Positions 52,691-60,625 of a stretch of DNA of 64,000 nt are shown piece by piece. The stretch spans positions 2,418,001 through 2,482,000 of the forward strand of contig OY782831.1 of NCBI GenBank assembly GCA_963678375.2, given 5' to 3'. The translations under genes and the position numbers were made by a program. Origin of the DNA: JAEKNW01 sp963678375. Lineage in GTDB: Bacteria > Cloacimonadota > Cloacimonadia > Cloacimonadales > JAFGVF01. Numbering within the stretch: the stretch's first letter is position 1; each line of letters starts with the position of its first letter. Below the pieces are notes generated by a model. The model saw nothing but the letters and a program-made list of their open reading frames with translations. It made no database searches and was not told where the DNA came from.

Positions 52691-53092
52691 ATGCTAAGTA
52701 CTTTATTAGAAGAATTAATCGCAAAACTGAAAGACCTGAAAACAGAGGAAAGAAAACTATTTAAGCAGGTAGAACCTTATGAAGGGCAGTATGATAACAT
52801 TAGTGAATACACACTATTTCCACCTTCTGCTTTTGTAGAACTTTCTGATGCTGACCCTAATCCAAATGGCAGACAAAACACTATCAGAACCAATGTCGCA
52901 ATCTATGTTACTACCAACCATATTAAAGGTAAGAAACCTACAGCAATCTTTAATATTATTGATGATATGCGTAAGTCACTTAATAAAAGAAGCTTCGCTA
53001 AGGGATTCTTATACTTTAATGGCTTTAGAAGACTTGCTATCTTCCCTGGATTTATAACCTACCAGGTTAATTTCATTCATGATGAATCTTAA
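52691..53092 (+). CDS. Mu gp37-like (DUF1834) protein
   Basis: The 133-residue protein with LFPPSAFVEL and RTNVAIYVTTNHIKG is the DUF1834/gp37 pattern of Mu-like phages, a head-tail connector component. It starts the rightward block; its ribosome site is AGGAG at 52681. Downstream, a GTGGATG/CACATCC hairpin (53105-53122) precedes the gp36 gene. Confidence 0.75.
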   Translation: MLSTLLEELIAKLKDLKTEERKLFKQVEPYEGQYDNISEYTLFPPSAFVELSDADPNPNGRQNTIRTNVAIYVTTNHIKGKKPTAIFNIIDDMRKSLNKRSFAKGFLYFNGFRRLAIFPGFITYQVNFIHDES

Positions 53093-53104
53093 CTAACTGG
53101 GAAC

Positions 53105-53122
53105 GTGGATGCCCACATCCGC
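53105..53122. repeat. GGGAACG-type hairpin between gp37 and gp36 genes
   Basis: AACTGGGAAC precedes GTGGATG-CCC-ACATCCGC. It is the same arm type as the hairpins at 1740 and 1849 (GCGGATG/CATCCGC). Confidence 0.6.
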
Positions 53123-53153
53123 ATTAATTAATAAAATATAAGGAGAAAAAAAA

Positions 53154-53531
53154 ATGTACGGTACAATAGATAATTTAAAAGACTCTTTTGGGTCTAAAAA
53201 AGACCTTCTTTTACAAGATATTACAGATGATCAGCTAGTCTCAATGTTAGAGGATCAATCAAGCTACATTGATAGTTTTCTTCAGGTTAGGTATGAAATG
53301 CCCTTACCTGGTTCAAATGCTATAATTAACAGACTCTGCATAATTCTTTCTAAAGCTGAATGCTACAGACTGTTTGCTTCTAATGACATCCCAGAAGCAG
53401 TCAAAGAACAAGAGAAACAAGCTTTAAAAGATTTAGTTAAGATTCAAAAAGGTGAAATACTTATCATGAAAGAGGATGCTCTTGATGATGATATCACTTC
53501 TAAAGAAGTCTATTTTGGAGACTGGCTATGA
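53154..53531 (+). CDS. Mu gp36-like (DUF1320) head-tail protein
   Basis: The DUF1320 pattern is clear: ITDDQLVSMLEDQSSYIDSFL and LPGSNAIINRLCIILSKAECYRL in 125 residues. It is a connector/adaptor protein of Mu-type heads. The ATG follows AAGGAG, and the stop overlaps the next gene by 4 bases. Confidence 0.8.
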   Translation: MYGTIDNLKDSFGSKKDLLLQDITDDQLVSMLEDQSSYIDSFLQVRYEMPLPGSNAIINRLCIILSKAECYRLFASNDIPEAVKEQEKQALKDLVKIQKGEILIMKEDALDDDITSKEVYFGDWL

Positions 53532-54037
53532 TTCAAGATCAACAACTTTTAAAAGCAATTGGCCAAGTAATTACCAGGAACATCAAGTCTAGAATCAGAC
53601 TCAATAAAATAACTCCTGCTAGCCCCAATAAGTTTAAAAACAAGGCTACTCTAACTGATAGTGGTAATCTTCTAAGTTCGATAACTTATGTAGTCCGAGG
53701 TGATTCTGTTGTGGTTGGTACCAATGTTACTTATGCCCGAATCCACCAGGAAGGAGGAACAATCACCCCTAAAAGGGCAAAATATTTAGCAATACCTCTA
53801 ACACCTGCAGCTAAGGTTAAAAGGCCTCTTGAGTGGGAAGATACATTCATCCGTAAAGGTATAATCTTTCGAAACCTGGGAAAGGATAAAGTAGAGGCTC
53901 TCTATAAGCTCCAGAAGTCTGTTAAAATACCTGCCAGACCTTATTTGTTTATAAGTCCTGAAGATGAAAATCAAATCTCAAACATTATTAGCAAATACTA
54001 CGATAATAAGATAAGGAGTAAGTTCAATGGCTCATAA
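53528..54037 (+). CDS. Virion morphogenesis protein (Mu gpG/HK97 gp10 type)
   Basis: The 169-residue basic protein has YARIHQEGGTITPKRAKYLAIP and IPARPYLFISPEDE, the conserved middle and end of the phage virion morphogenesis family. It links head to tail. The stop is 11 bases inside the next gene. Confidence 0.82.
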   Translation: MIQDQQLLKAIGQVITRNIKSRIRLNKITPASPNKFKNKATLTDSGNLLSSITYVVRGDSVVVGTNVTYARIHQEGGTITPKRAKYLAIPLTPAAKVKRPLEWEDTFIRKGIIFRNLGKDKVEALYKLQKSVKIPARPYLFISPEDENQISNIISKYYDNKIRSKFNGS

Positions 54038-54500
54038 ACGTATTGTAAAAGAACAAGCTGAAAGACTCTACATCATGGAAGGTAAGCCAATAAACGAGAT
54101 TGCTACTATTCTAAAAGTCTCTCAGCAGACAATCTATGCTTGGAAAAAGAAACATGAATGGGATAAGGCCATCAGAGCCTCAGGTACCATTGGCTTAACT
54201 ATCGAAATGACTAAGTCTCTCTTTTCTGAAATGAATAAAGCCATGAAAGAAGGAAAGTTAACAGATCCTAAAACTGCTGATGCTTTAGCAAAGATATCAA
54301 AAATAGCAGAGAAACTATCTCCTGAAAAAATGATGCTTTCCAACATCTTTAATATGTTAGAAGACATTACTCATTGCATTCAGAATAAGATAAGAGATGA
54401 AGATTTTCTTATGCTCTGGGGCAAGTATCTTAGAGAAATTTCAGATGATCTAAGAAGAAAATATGCTTCAGGTAACAACTTTAGGATGTCTGATGAATAA
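54027..54500 (+). CDS. Small terminase-like protein (Mu gp27, DUF1804 type)
   Basis: An N-terminal helix-turn-helix, INEIATILKVSQQTIYAWKK (residues 19-38), and a helical rest in 157 residues match the small terminase of Mu-type phages. It is followed, with an 8-base overlap, by the large subunit. DNA recognition at the pac end is the expected role. Confidence 0.75.
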   Translation: MAHKRIVKEQAERLYIMEGKPINEIATILKVSQQTIYAWKKKHEWDKAIRASGTIGLTIEMTKSLFSEMNKAMKEGKLTDPKTADALAKISKIAEKLSPEKMMLSNIFNMLEDITHCIQNKIRDEDFLMLWGKYLREISDDLRRKYASGNNFRMSDE

Positions 54501-55992
54501 GCAAATTACAGTAAAAGAATTTGATAAGAAACTCGAGCTCTTAATAGCTAATATTAAGAAGTTCTCTACACCTCTGCCTAATGATAGAGTAGCTAAAGCC
54601 AAGAGAATTGATAAAGCTAAAAAAGACTTCTTCTTCTTTGCCGAAACTTACTTTCCTCACTATATCCGCTGTAAGTCAGGTACTCCTCATAAAATTGCTC
54701 ATGAAGAGACTGAAGTTATTGGGCAAATTACAGCTATTGCTGGCTTTAGAGGTATGGGTAAAACAACTCAGTTATCTATTATCAAACCTATCTGGAAAGC
54801 TCTTAAGGAAGAAATATTCTTTAATGTCAAGATTGCTAAATCTGATGATAAAGCAGCTGAAAGAACTGCAGCTATTAGAGCTGAATTCCTCTTTAATGAA
54901 AGAATAAAGCAAGACTTCGGAGAACTCCTAGCATCAACATCTTCAGAGTCTGATTTTACTATTAAAACTGGCTGTCGTTTCATAGCTCTTGGTTATAAAT
55001 CAGGTGTTCGTGGTATTATTAATATGACACACAGACCAGACTATATAGACATCGATGACTTAGAAGACCATCAATCTTTTAATGAAAGAATTGCTAAGGA
55101 AAAACTTCAATTCGTTACTGAAGAAGCTTATGGAGCTCTCGAAGATGGACAAGGCTATATCATCTGGCTTGGTAATCTTACTCACCAGAAATCAGCTTTA
55201 AACCTCTTTAAGAAATCAACAGAAACTGAAGATCTCTCTGGTCGTAAGATGCTTATCTTTAAAGTTGATGATGGACACTTCAATCCAACATGGCAAGAAA
55301 AACACACTAAAGAAAAACTTATCAAAATCAGACAAGCTATCGGCAGATTTGGCTTTGAAAGACACTTTCGCATGAATCCAGTAGTCGAAGGACTTAAGTT
55401 CAAAGAAGCCTGGTTTAGATATTACTCACCTGAAGATATCGAAAACATCACTTTTGAGAAAATAGTTAACTACACTGACCCTTCTTTAGGTGAAAAATCT
55501 ACCTCAGACTATAAAGCCTCCATGACTATTGGCTTCTACAAAAAGAAGTATTACCTGTTAGATTGTTACTTGCGAAAAGCTTCTATTATCGAGATGCTTA
55601 AATATCTCTATTCGGTTCATAGTAGATATAATGCCCGTCTTTATATGGAGTCTAACTTCTGGCAAAAGGTTATCTGGGACTACATCCCTGATATTGCTCT
55701 TGTTATGGGTTATATGCTACCTCTTTCAGGAGTTGAAAACAAAGAAAAGAAAGAACTTCGTATAGAAAGACTTGAACCTTACTTCGAATGGGGTTGGCTT
55801 CTCTTTCCTAAACAAAAAACAGCAGAAACACAACTACTGGAAGACCAATTACTCGGCTTCCCTGATTATCCTAACGATGACGGTCCTGATGCCTTAGCAG
55901 GAGGAGTAAATTGCCTTAGAATTAACTCTCAAGAAGAAAGCTATGAAACAGTTGAAACAAGTCTGGCCACTCAATTTTCTGATGTCTGGTAA
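54493..55992 (+). CDS. Large terminase (Mu gp28 type)
   Basis: The 499-residue ATPase-nuclease packages DNA. Walker A is GFRGMGKTT (84-92) and Walker B is DIDDLED (186-192). The nuclease half has YTDPSLG near 328 and DGPDALAGG near the end. The ATG at 54493 is preferred over 54463, which would add ten residues within the gp27 gene. Codon use matches the neighbours. Confidence 0.92.
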   Translation: MNKQITVKEFDKKLELLIANIKKFSTPLPNDRVAKAKRIDKAKKDFFFFAETYFPHYIRCKSGTPHKIAHEETEVIGQITAIAGFRGMGKTTQLSIIKPIWKALKEEIFFNVKIAKSDDKAAERTAAIRAEFLFNERIKQDFGELLASTSSESDFTIKTGCRFIALGYKSGVRGIINMTHRPDYIDIDDLEDHQSFNERIAKEKLQFVTEEAYGALEDGQGYIIWLGNLTHQKSALNLFKKSTETEDLSGRKMLIFKVDDGHFNPTWQEKHTKEKLIKIRQAIGRFGFERHFRMNPVVEGLKFKEAWFRYYSPEDIENITFEKIVNYTDPSLGEKSTSDYKASMTIGFYKKKYYLLDCYLRKASIIEMLKYLYSVHSRYNARLYMESNFWQKVIWDYIPDIALVMGYMLPLSGVENKEKKELRIERLEPYFEWGWLLFPKQKTAETQLLEDQLLGFPDYPNDDGPDALAGGVNCLRINSQEESYETVETSLATQFSDVW

Positions 55993-56110
55993 CACTACTG
56001 GGAGCGCCAACATCCCTGTCGGCATCTTAATTAACTGGGAACGTGGGCATCTTGCCCGTATTAATTCGTGTTAATTCGCTTAAATTCGCGTTAATTCGTG
56101 TAAAAGCTCT
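55993..56110. repeat. Repeat block before the portal gene
   Basis: Two GGGA(A/G)CG-type hairpins (GCCAACA/TGTCGGC at 56005-56022; GGGCA-TCT-TGCCC at 56045-56057) are followed by three to four AATTCG(T/C)G-type 9- to 10-bp units, the complement of the array at 32505. The ribosome site AAGGAG of the portal gene lies at 56121. Confidence 0.65.
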
Positions 56111-56132
56111 TAAAATATTAAAGGAGAAAAAA

Positions 56133-58886
56133 ATGAATATACTTGATTTATTTAAAAAAACATCAACAACCATCTTAACCCAAACTAAAATTGAGGAAGA
56201 AAAACCTCTTTGGTCAGCTAAAATCACACCTTCAGAAATGGCTTTAGCTCTACATAATGCCCATAATGGAAGATTGAAACACCTTAATAGCTTATATGAC
56301 AGACTTTATAAGCTAGATGATAACCTTGCTGGAGATACTGATGTCAGAGTAGAAGCTCTTAAATCAGCTTCTTTCACTCTCCCTGAAGATATCTCTCAAC
56401 AACAAAAAGACTTCTTCACTTCTTTCTTGGATAGCTTTTTCCCTCTTCTGATTGACCAGGCTCTTGATTTAAAGTTAACAGGTTCTCTATTTCGTCAGAT
56501 TGCCTTTAAGCTGGAAAACAATCTTTATACTATAGACAAGTTCATAGAATATAAAAACCTCGATTTGAGGGCTGAAAAATCTGAATTGGTCTTGTATGTC
56601 GAAGATGAGAAGAAAAGCCTCTCTGATGATAAATTTGTGCGTCTATATCAAAATTATTCAGTCTATGAGTCTATTATTAAATATTATACTTTCTTTTCCT
56701 TTGCTCTCAACAATTGGGCATCCTTTGTTGAAACTTATGGAAAACCTATCAGAATTGGAAAGTATAAACCAGGTTCAACACAGGAAGAAAAGAACCTACT
56801 CAAGTCTATGGTAAAGAACCTGGGTACAGACTTAGGTGCTGTTATCTCTGAAAATACTCTAATTGAGTTCGCAGACTTTAAAAATGCTTCAGCTAATGCT
56901 AATCTCTATGCAGTTCTTTTAGACTTTTGTAAAAAATCAATCTCTAAAAGAATACTTGGCCAAACTCTCACAACTAATACTGAAAAGACAGGATCCTATG
57001 CTCAAGCTAAGGTTCATAACATGGTCAGACAGGATATCCTCCAGGCTGATATCAGAGACTGCTCTAAGTATATCTCTTATATCTGCTCTAGGTTAAACAG
57101 ATTAAACTTCGCTGACCAAGATATTAAAGTAACTCTTACTATCCCTGAACATGTTGATTTAAACACTAAGATAAACATAGATACTCAACTAAACAATATC
57201 ATCGAAATAGAACCTGATTATTGGTACACCACTTATGGCATCCCTGTACCAAAGTCTGGTGCAAAACTAAAGGAGGTTGCATCTCAGCTCTTCCCTTTTC
57301 AGAATAGGGTAGTGGTTAATTCCCCTCAAAGGAGGGGTACATCCTACGAAGCTTCAGCGAAGTATGATGCCTTCGAAGAAGCCACGGTGGTCTCTTCAAA
57401 GTCCCCTTCAGGGGATTTAGGGGCTTCCCTCAAACAGCTAATAAAAATCAAATCTCAAATCAAAGAAGCCAAGTCATTCAAAGATATAGAAAATATGTCT
57501 TATCCTAAAGACCTCTATTTAACCTATGCTAATGAGATGTATCAAACACTTCTTAAAGAATACTATAAGCTAAGAAAAGCTTCTCTAAAGAAGAAAGCTT
57601 CCTCGTCAATTCCCCTCTACGGAGGGGTGGACGGTACTCCGGACGGGGTGGTTAATTCCCCTCAACGGAGGGGTACATCCTACGAAGCTTCAGCGAAGTA
57701 TGATGCCTTCGTGCCTTCGTGTGAGGTCTCTTCAAAGTCCCCTTCAGGGGATTTAGGGGCTGACTACAACTTCGAAATAGACTGGACCCTAAAAGACACC
57801 CAAGCTTTAAATGCTTTCCGGGCAGAAACCTTTATCGTAGCAGGAGTAACTTCCGAAACAATGCTTGATATGATTAAGTCTGAAGCTGAAAAAGCCTTTA
57901 CTGAAGGTACTACCTTTCAAGAATTTAAGGAAAACCTCAAGCTAAAAGGTTTCGAACCTGAAAATCCTCATTACCTGAAGACTAATTTTAACCAGGCCAT
58001 TAAATCAGCTCGAGCAGCTGCAGACTGGAAAAACATCCAAGACCTCAAGGAAATCTTCCCTTATCTCCGTTATGTTACCATGCAAGATGACGCTGTCAGG
58101 GATGAACATAAACCCTTGGATGGTATAGTCAGACATGTAGATGATGCTTTCTGGGATGAATACTATCCTCCTAATGGCTGGGGTTGTCGTTGTGGTAAAG
58201 AACAACTAACTGAAGAAGAAGCAAACGGAGACCCTGGACTCAAGAGAGATGTTCCTCCTGATTCAAATGTTAAAGAAGAATTTAAACGTAATGTAGGCAA
58301 AGACAACTCTCTCTTTGGAGACTGGTTAGGCTGTGAAGATGCTAAAAACATCTCTATTTTATATCCGGAAATGTCTATCAGAAGCAAGCGTTTGCACATC
58401 TACAACTCTGCTAAAAAGCACTGTCCAGACCTCTATACTAAATCCTACAAAGACTTAGATCTACGGGATTGGAAAGAGATGCCTGAAAATAAACTACCAA
58501 AACTTCATAACACTGATGGAAAATCAAAAGAGGAACTACTAAAAGAATACTCTGAATATCTTGGCAATAGAACTGTTGCTGGTTATAATGATACACCAAT
58601 ATTCCTTGATAAAGGCAAAGCGGATAAGTTCTTAAAAGAGACCTACACTGCCAAAGATATCCGAGGAAGAATGAAATATATAAATGCTATTGATGAAGTC
58701 CTTGTTAAACCTGATGAAGTCTGGCTTGATAAGGATAAAAGTCGCGTTAGATATTATAAGAAATACTCAAAAAATATTGTTCTTGTTGTTGATATAAACA
58801 ATGGAGAATACGAGTATTTTAACATTGTTGTTATCGGTAAAGATAAAGAAATGGATAGACTTAGAAAAGGCTTCTTAATAAAATAA
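56133..58886 (+). CDS. Portal (DUF935) fused to MuF head protein and a C-terminal PBECR-like nuclease domain
   Basis: The 917-residue protein joins three parts. Residues 1 to about 480 are the Mu gp29 (DUF935) portal. Residues about 560-700 are the Mu gpF-like domain with RYVTMQDDAVRDEHKPLDG and PPNGWGCRCG. Residues about 790-917 resemble a PBECR (phage Barnase-EndoU-colicin-RelE-like) toxin domain: AIDEVLVKPDEVWLD, RVRYYKKYS, ILVVDI. The two palindromic inserts at 394-431 and 492-544 lie around the portal/MuF junction, in frame. ATG 56133 follows AAGGAG; the longer frame to 56043 is repeat sequence. MuF proteins with toxin ends are known in prophages; no immunity gene is seen next to it. Confidence 0.85.
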   Translation: MNILDLFKKTSTTILTQTKIEEEKPLWSAKITPSEMALALHNAHNGRLKHLNSLYDRLYKLDDNLAGDTDVRVEALKSASFTLPEDISQQQKDFFTSFLDSFFPLLIDQALDLKLTGSLFRQIAFKLENNLYTIDKFIEYKNLDLRAEKSELVLYVEDEKKSLSDDKFVRLYQNYSVYESIIKYYTFFSFALNNWASFVETYGKPIRIGKYKPGSTQEEKNLLKSMVKNLGTDLGAVISENTLIEFADFKNASANANLYAVLLDFCKKSISKRILGQTLTTNTEKTGSYAQAKVHNMVRQDILQADIRDCSKYISYICSRLNRLNFADQDIKVTLTIPEHVDLNTKINIDTQLNNIIEIEPDYWYTTYGIPVPKSGAKLKEVASQLFPFQNRVVVNSPQRRGTSYEASAKYDAFEEATVVSSKSPSGDLGASLKQLIKIKSQIKEAKSFKDIENMSYPKDLYLTYANEMYQTLLKEYYKLRKASLKKKASSSIPLYGGVDGTPDGVVNSPQRRGTSYEASAKYDAFVPSCEVSSKSPSGDLGADYNFEIDWTLKDTQALNAFRAETFIVAGVTSETMLDMIKSEAEKAFTEGTTFQEFKENLKLKGFEPENPHYLKTNFNQAIKSARAAADWKNIQDLKEIFPYLRYVTMQDDAVRDEHKPLDGIVRHVDDAFWDEYYPPNGWGCRCGKEQLTEEEANGDPGLKRDVPPDSNVKEEFKRNVGKDNSLFGDWLGCEDAKNISILYPEMSIRSKRLHIYNSAKKHCPDLYTKSYKDLDLRDWKEMPENKLPKLHNTDGKSKEELLKEYSEYLGNRTVAGYNDTPIFLDKGKADKFLKETYTAKDIRGRMKYINAIDEVLVKPDEVWLDKDKSRVRYYKKYSKNIVLVVDINNGEYEYFNIVVIGKDKEMDRLRKGFLIK
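57311..57430 (+). repeat. In-frame palindromic insert A in the portal gene
   Basis: Contains GTGGTTAATTCCCCTC/GGAGGGG, TACATCCTACGAAGCTTCAG, GTATGATGCCTTCG, then GTCTCTTCAAAGTCCCCTTC/GGGGATTTAGGGG. It is translated as NSPQRRGTS ... SPSGDLGA. It is nearly identical to copy B at 57640-57760 and related to the intergenic copy near 32751. Confidence 0.85.
57606..57765 (+). repeat. In-frame palindromic insert B in the portal gene
   Basis: As insert A, preceded by a further TCCCCTCTACGGAGGGGTGG unit. Translated as SIPLYGGVDGT then NSPQRRGTS and SPSGDLGA. The reading frame of the shared part is the same in both copies. Confidence 0.85.
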
Positions 58887-58897
58887 ACATATAAAAA

Positions 58898-58932
58898 AAA
58901 GAGGTGCTATAATTTAGTACCTCTTTAACTTT
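58898..58932 (+). terminator. Intrinsic terminator after the portal-MuF gene
   Basis: AAAGAGGT and ACCTCTTT, with inner CTA/TAG, form a stem around an AT-rich loop, followed by TTTAACTTTT. It ends the rightward head block. Confidence 0.8.
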
Positions 58933-58972
58933 TGGGGCTAAGCCAAGCCTTAATCACTTGGAAACCGTCCAC

Positions 58973-59038
58973 ACCAATCAAACGAGGATTAAGCTCTTTC
59001 TGTGTTTCTATTTATATTCTACTATTTTAGCAAGCTAA
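58973..59038. repeat. Direct repeat, copy 1 (ATCAAACGAGGATTAAGCTC)
   Basis: ATCAAACGAGGATTAAGCTC, an AT-rich spacer and TTTAGCAAG recur in the same order at 60050-60121. The end of the 59027 gene lies inside copy 1. Both copies lie just downstream of leftward genes. Confidence 0.7.
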
Positions 59039-59566
59039 AACTGCATCATTACCAAATTTCTCATGTATCTCACCTAACTGTAATGCTGCATTATTCCGTT
59101 CTCTACGTTTTTCAGATACTAGTTTATATATGTATGGAGTCTTGCTAAACAACATTATAGTTCTACCAGTTTTTGTCATCGCAATTCTTAATAGTAGACT
59201 CCTCTTTTTGCTAATAGCAAATAATGTTGTAGCTATTTCATGCATATACTCTTCATCTTTTTTTATATGATGTTTCGTAACTTCACATTCTTCTTTAACA
59301 ATATCTTTAATAAGGCTGTTCATGTACCTATTTAGTTTAACTATATCAAAATAGGGTTTATTCTGTATTACAAAGTCAACCATATCAAGAGATTCAAATA
59401 AAACATCATTTTCCTTCTCAGTAGCAATACTATATATTATTCTACTACGAATATTATCAAAAATCTCCATATCAAGAGATTCTCTAATTCGCCTGTAATA
59501 TATATATATTCCTATAATTAGAACTAAAGAAATAGCAATTGTCAAAAGTCCTAAAATCTCTAACAT
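59027..59566 (-). CDS. Unknown membrane-anchored protein
   Basis: The 179 residues begin with one membrane helix (about 4-24) followed by basic helical sequence rich in Arg/Lys/Glu. I recognise no family. AAGGAG precedes the ATG. The gene is 28 bp downstream of a second small membrane protein gene; together they look like a two-gene accessory (moron) unit. Membrane-linked exclusion or lysis roles are possible but not shown. Confidence 0.5.
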   Translation of the reverse strand: MLEILGLLTIAISLVLIIGIYIYYRRIRESLDMEIFDNIRSRIIYSIATEKENDVLFESLDMVDFVIQNKPYFDIVKLNRYMNSLIKDIVKEECEVTKHHIKKDEEYMHEIATTLFAISKKRSLLLRIAMTKTGRTIMLFSKTPYIYKLVSEKRRERNNAALQLGEIHEKFGNDAVLAC

Positions 59567-59594
59567 TATTTAACTCCTTACTCATTACCTTAAC

Positions 59595-59837
59595 TTACTT
59601 TTTTTTCTTTTTCTCACGATCTAAAACAATGTCCTGAAACTTATCTCGTTGTTTCTTTGCATCTTTTAAATGCCTTTTATAACTCGATATTGCTCCTAGG
59701 TTGGCAAAGAATACCATAATAAAGGCTATTATTAATCCAATGCAAGCGATAAAAAGACCAACCACAATACCCCAGCTATTAGGGGCATCTTTCAATGTTA
59801 TTATCGCACAAGATAATTCCGTTATAGCATCTGACAT
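59595..59837 (-). CDS. Small membrane protein, holin- or spanin-sized
   Basis: The 80-residue protein has one strongly hydrophobic segment (about 23-48, SWGIVVGLFIACIGLIIAFIM) and a very basic C-terminus (REKKKKK). It may be a holin-like protein or the membrane partner of the next gene. No family is recognised. Confidence 0.5.
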   Translation of the reverse strand: MSDAITELSCAIITLKDAPNSWGIVVGLFIACIGLIIAFIMVFFANLGAISSYKRHLKDAKKQRDKFQDIVLDREKKKKK

Positions 59838-60157
59838 ATTACCTCTACTTATAAAATAATTACTTCTAAAAATTATACCAACATATCCTAATTCATGTCA
59901 ATTCTTAGTCTTAGATTAATGGTGTCAAGTTATTTTTTTTCTTGTACGAAATATCTTTTTATTTTATATATTTATTTTAAAACTATAATCTGTCATATCA
60001 TTTTCCATTCAGATAGATTCATCAGAAATATCTCTACCTAGGTTTTCCAAATCAAACGAGGATTAAGCTCTCTCGGTACTTATATTTTATATCTTAATCA
60101 ATTTCTTAACTTTAGCAAGATTAGTTCACTGGGAAACTCTAAATCCCAGGCGACACC
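59838..60157. other. AT-rich gap with direct repeat copy 2
   Basis: Copy 2 of the 58973 repeat is at 60050-60121. A damaged CACTGGGAAA/TCCCAGG palindrome lies at 60128-60150. No ORF is supported. It must hold the leftward promoter of the 59595/59027 pair; none is convincing. Confidence 0.5.
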
Positions 60158-60625
60158 TTATACTTTCCCTTTATCCTCATTGATTACCTTATCAACTATA
60201 TCGTTATTTAATTTCTGAATTTTAATAAAATTTATGATGAAATATATAATTGAATAGATTATTAACAAGCAAAGAAAAACTGACCAATTAAAATTAAACT
60301 CGTATTTTGAAATATGTAGAGTAGTTAAGTATAACTCACTCTTACGTAAATAATAATCAATTACATAGCAAAAGGTAACAATAGTGAAATATTGCAGGAA
60401 TGAGTCTCTTACAGCGTTTAGATTATCTCTAATCTTGTGTAAATATTTTTTATTTTTTATTTCAGCAAAACTAAAAGTTACTATTAAACCAAGTCCAACT
60501 GAAAACATAATTCCAGCAACTGTGAATATGGTATTAATAAAAAAATCATCAATTTTAACAGGAAATAAATTCGAGATTATTAAGAATAAAAATATTATAA
60601 ATAAAAATCTAAATATTGTTTTCAT
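60158..60625 (-). CDS. Four-helix membrane protein, RexB-like
   Basis: The 155 residues form four hydrophobic helices (about 5-20, 30-53, 78-95, 113-135), with a basic loop KNKKYLHKIRDN between helices 2 and 3 and a C-terminal helix ending IKIQKLNNDI. RexB of phage lambda, as I recall it, is 144 residues with the same four-helix order and a basic loop in the same place. It overlaps the preceding 310-residue gene by 17 bases, as rexA and rexB are adjacent. Similarity is in layout; no identity was computed. Confidence 0.55.
   Translation of the reverse strand: MKTIFRFLFIIFLFLIISNLFPVKIDDFFINTIFTVAGIMFSVGLGLIVTFSFAEIKNKKYLHKIRDNLNAVRDSFLQYFTIVTFCYVIDYYLRKSELYLTTLHISKYEFNFNWSVFLCLLIIYSIIYFIINFIKIQKLNNDIVDKVINEDKGKV

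Noticed and set aside
56043..56132. N-terminal 30 residues of the longest portal ORF
   Set aside because: They are translated from the AATTCG repeat; AAGGAG and ATG at 56133 mark the real start.
58930..59000. Riboswitch or ribozyme between the portal gene and the membrane module
   Set aside because: Some pairing (GCCTTAATC/GATTAAGC) is visible, but no known riboswitch or ribozyme core could be matched; kept only as a direct repeat.
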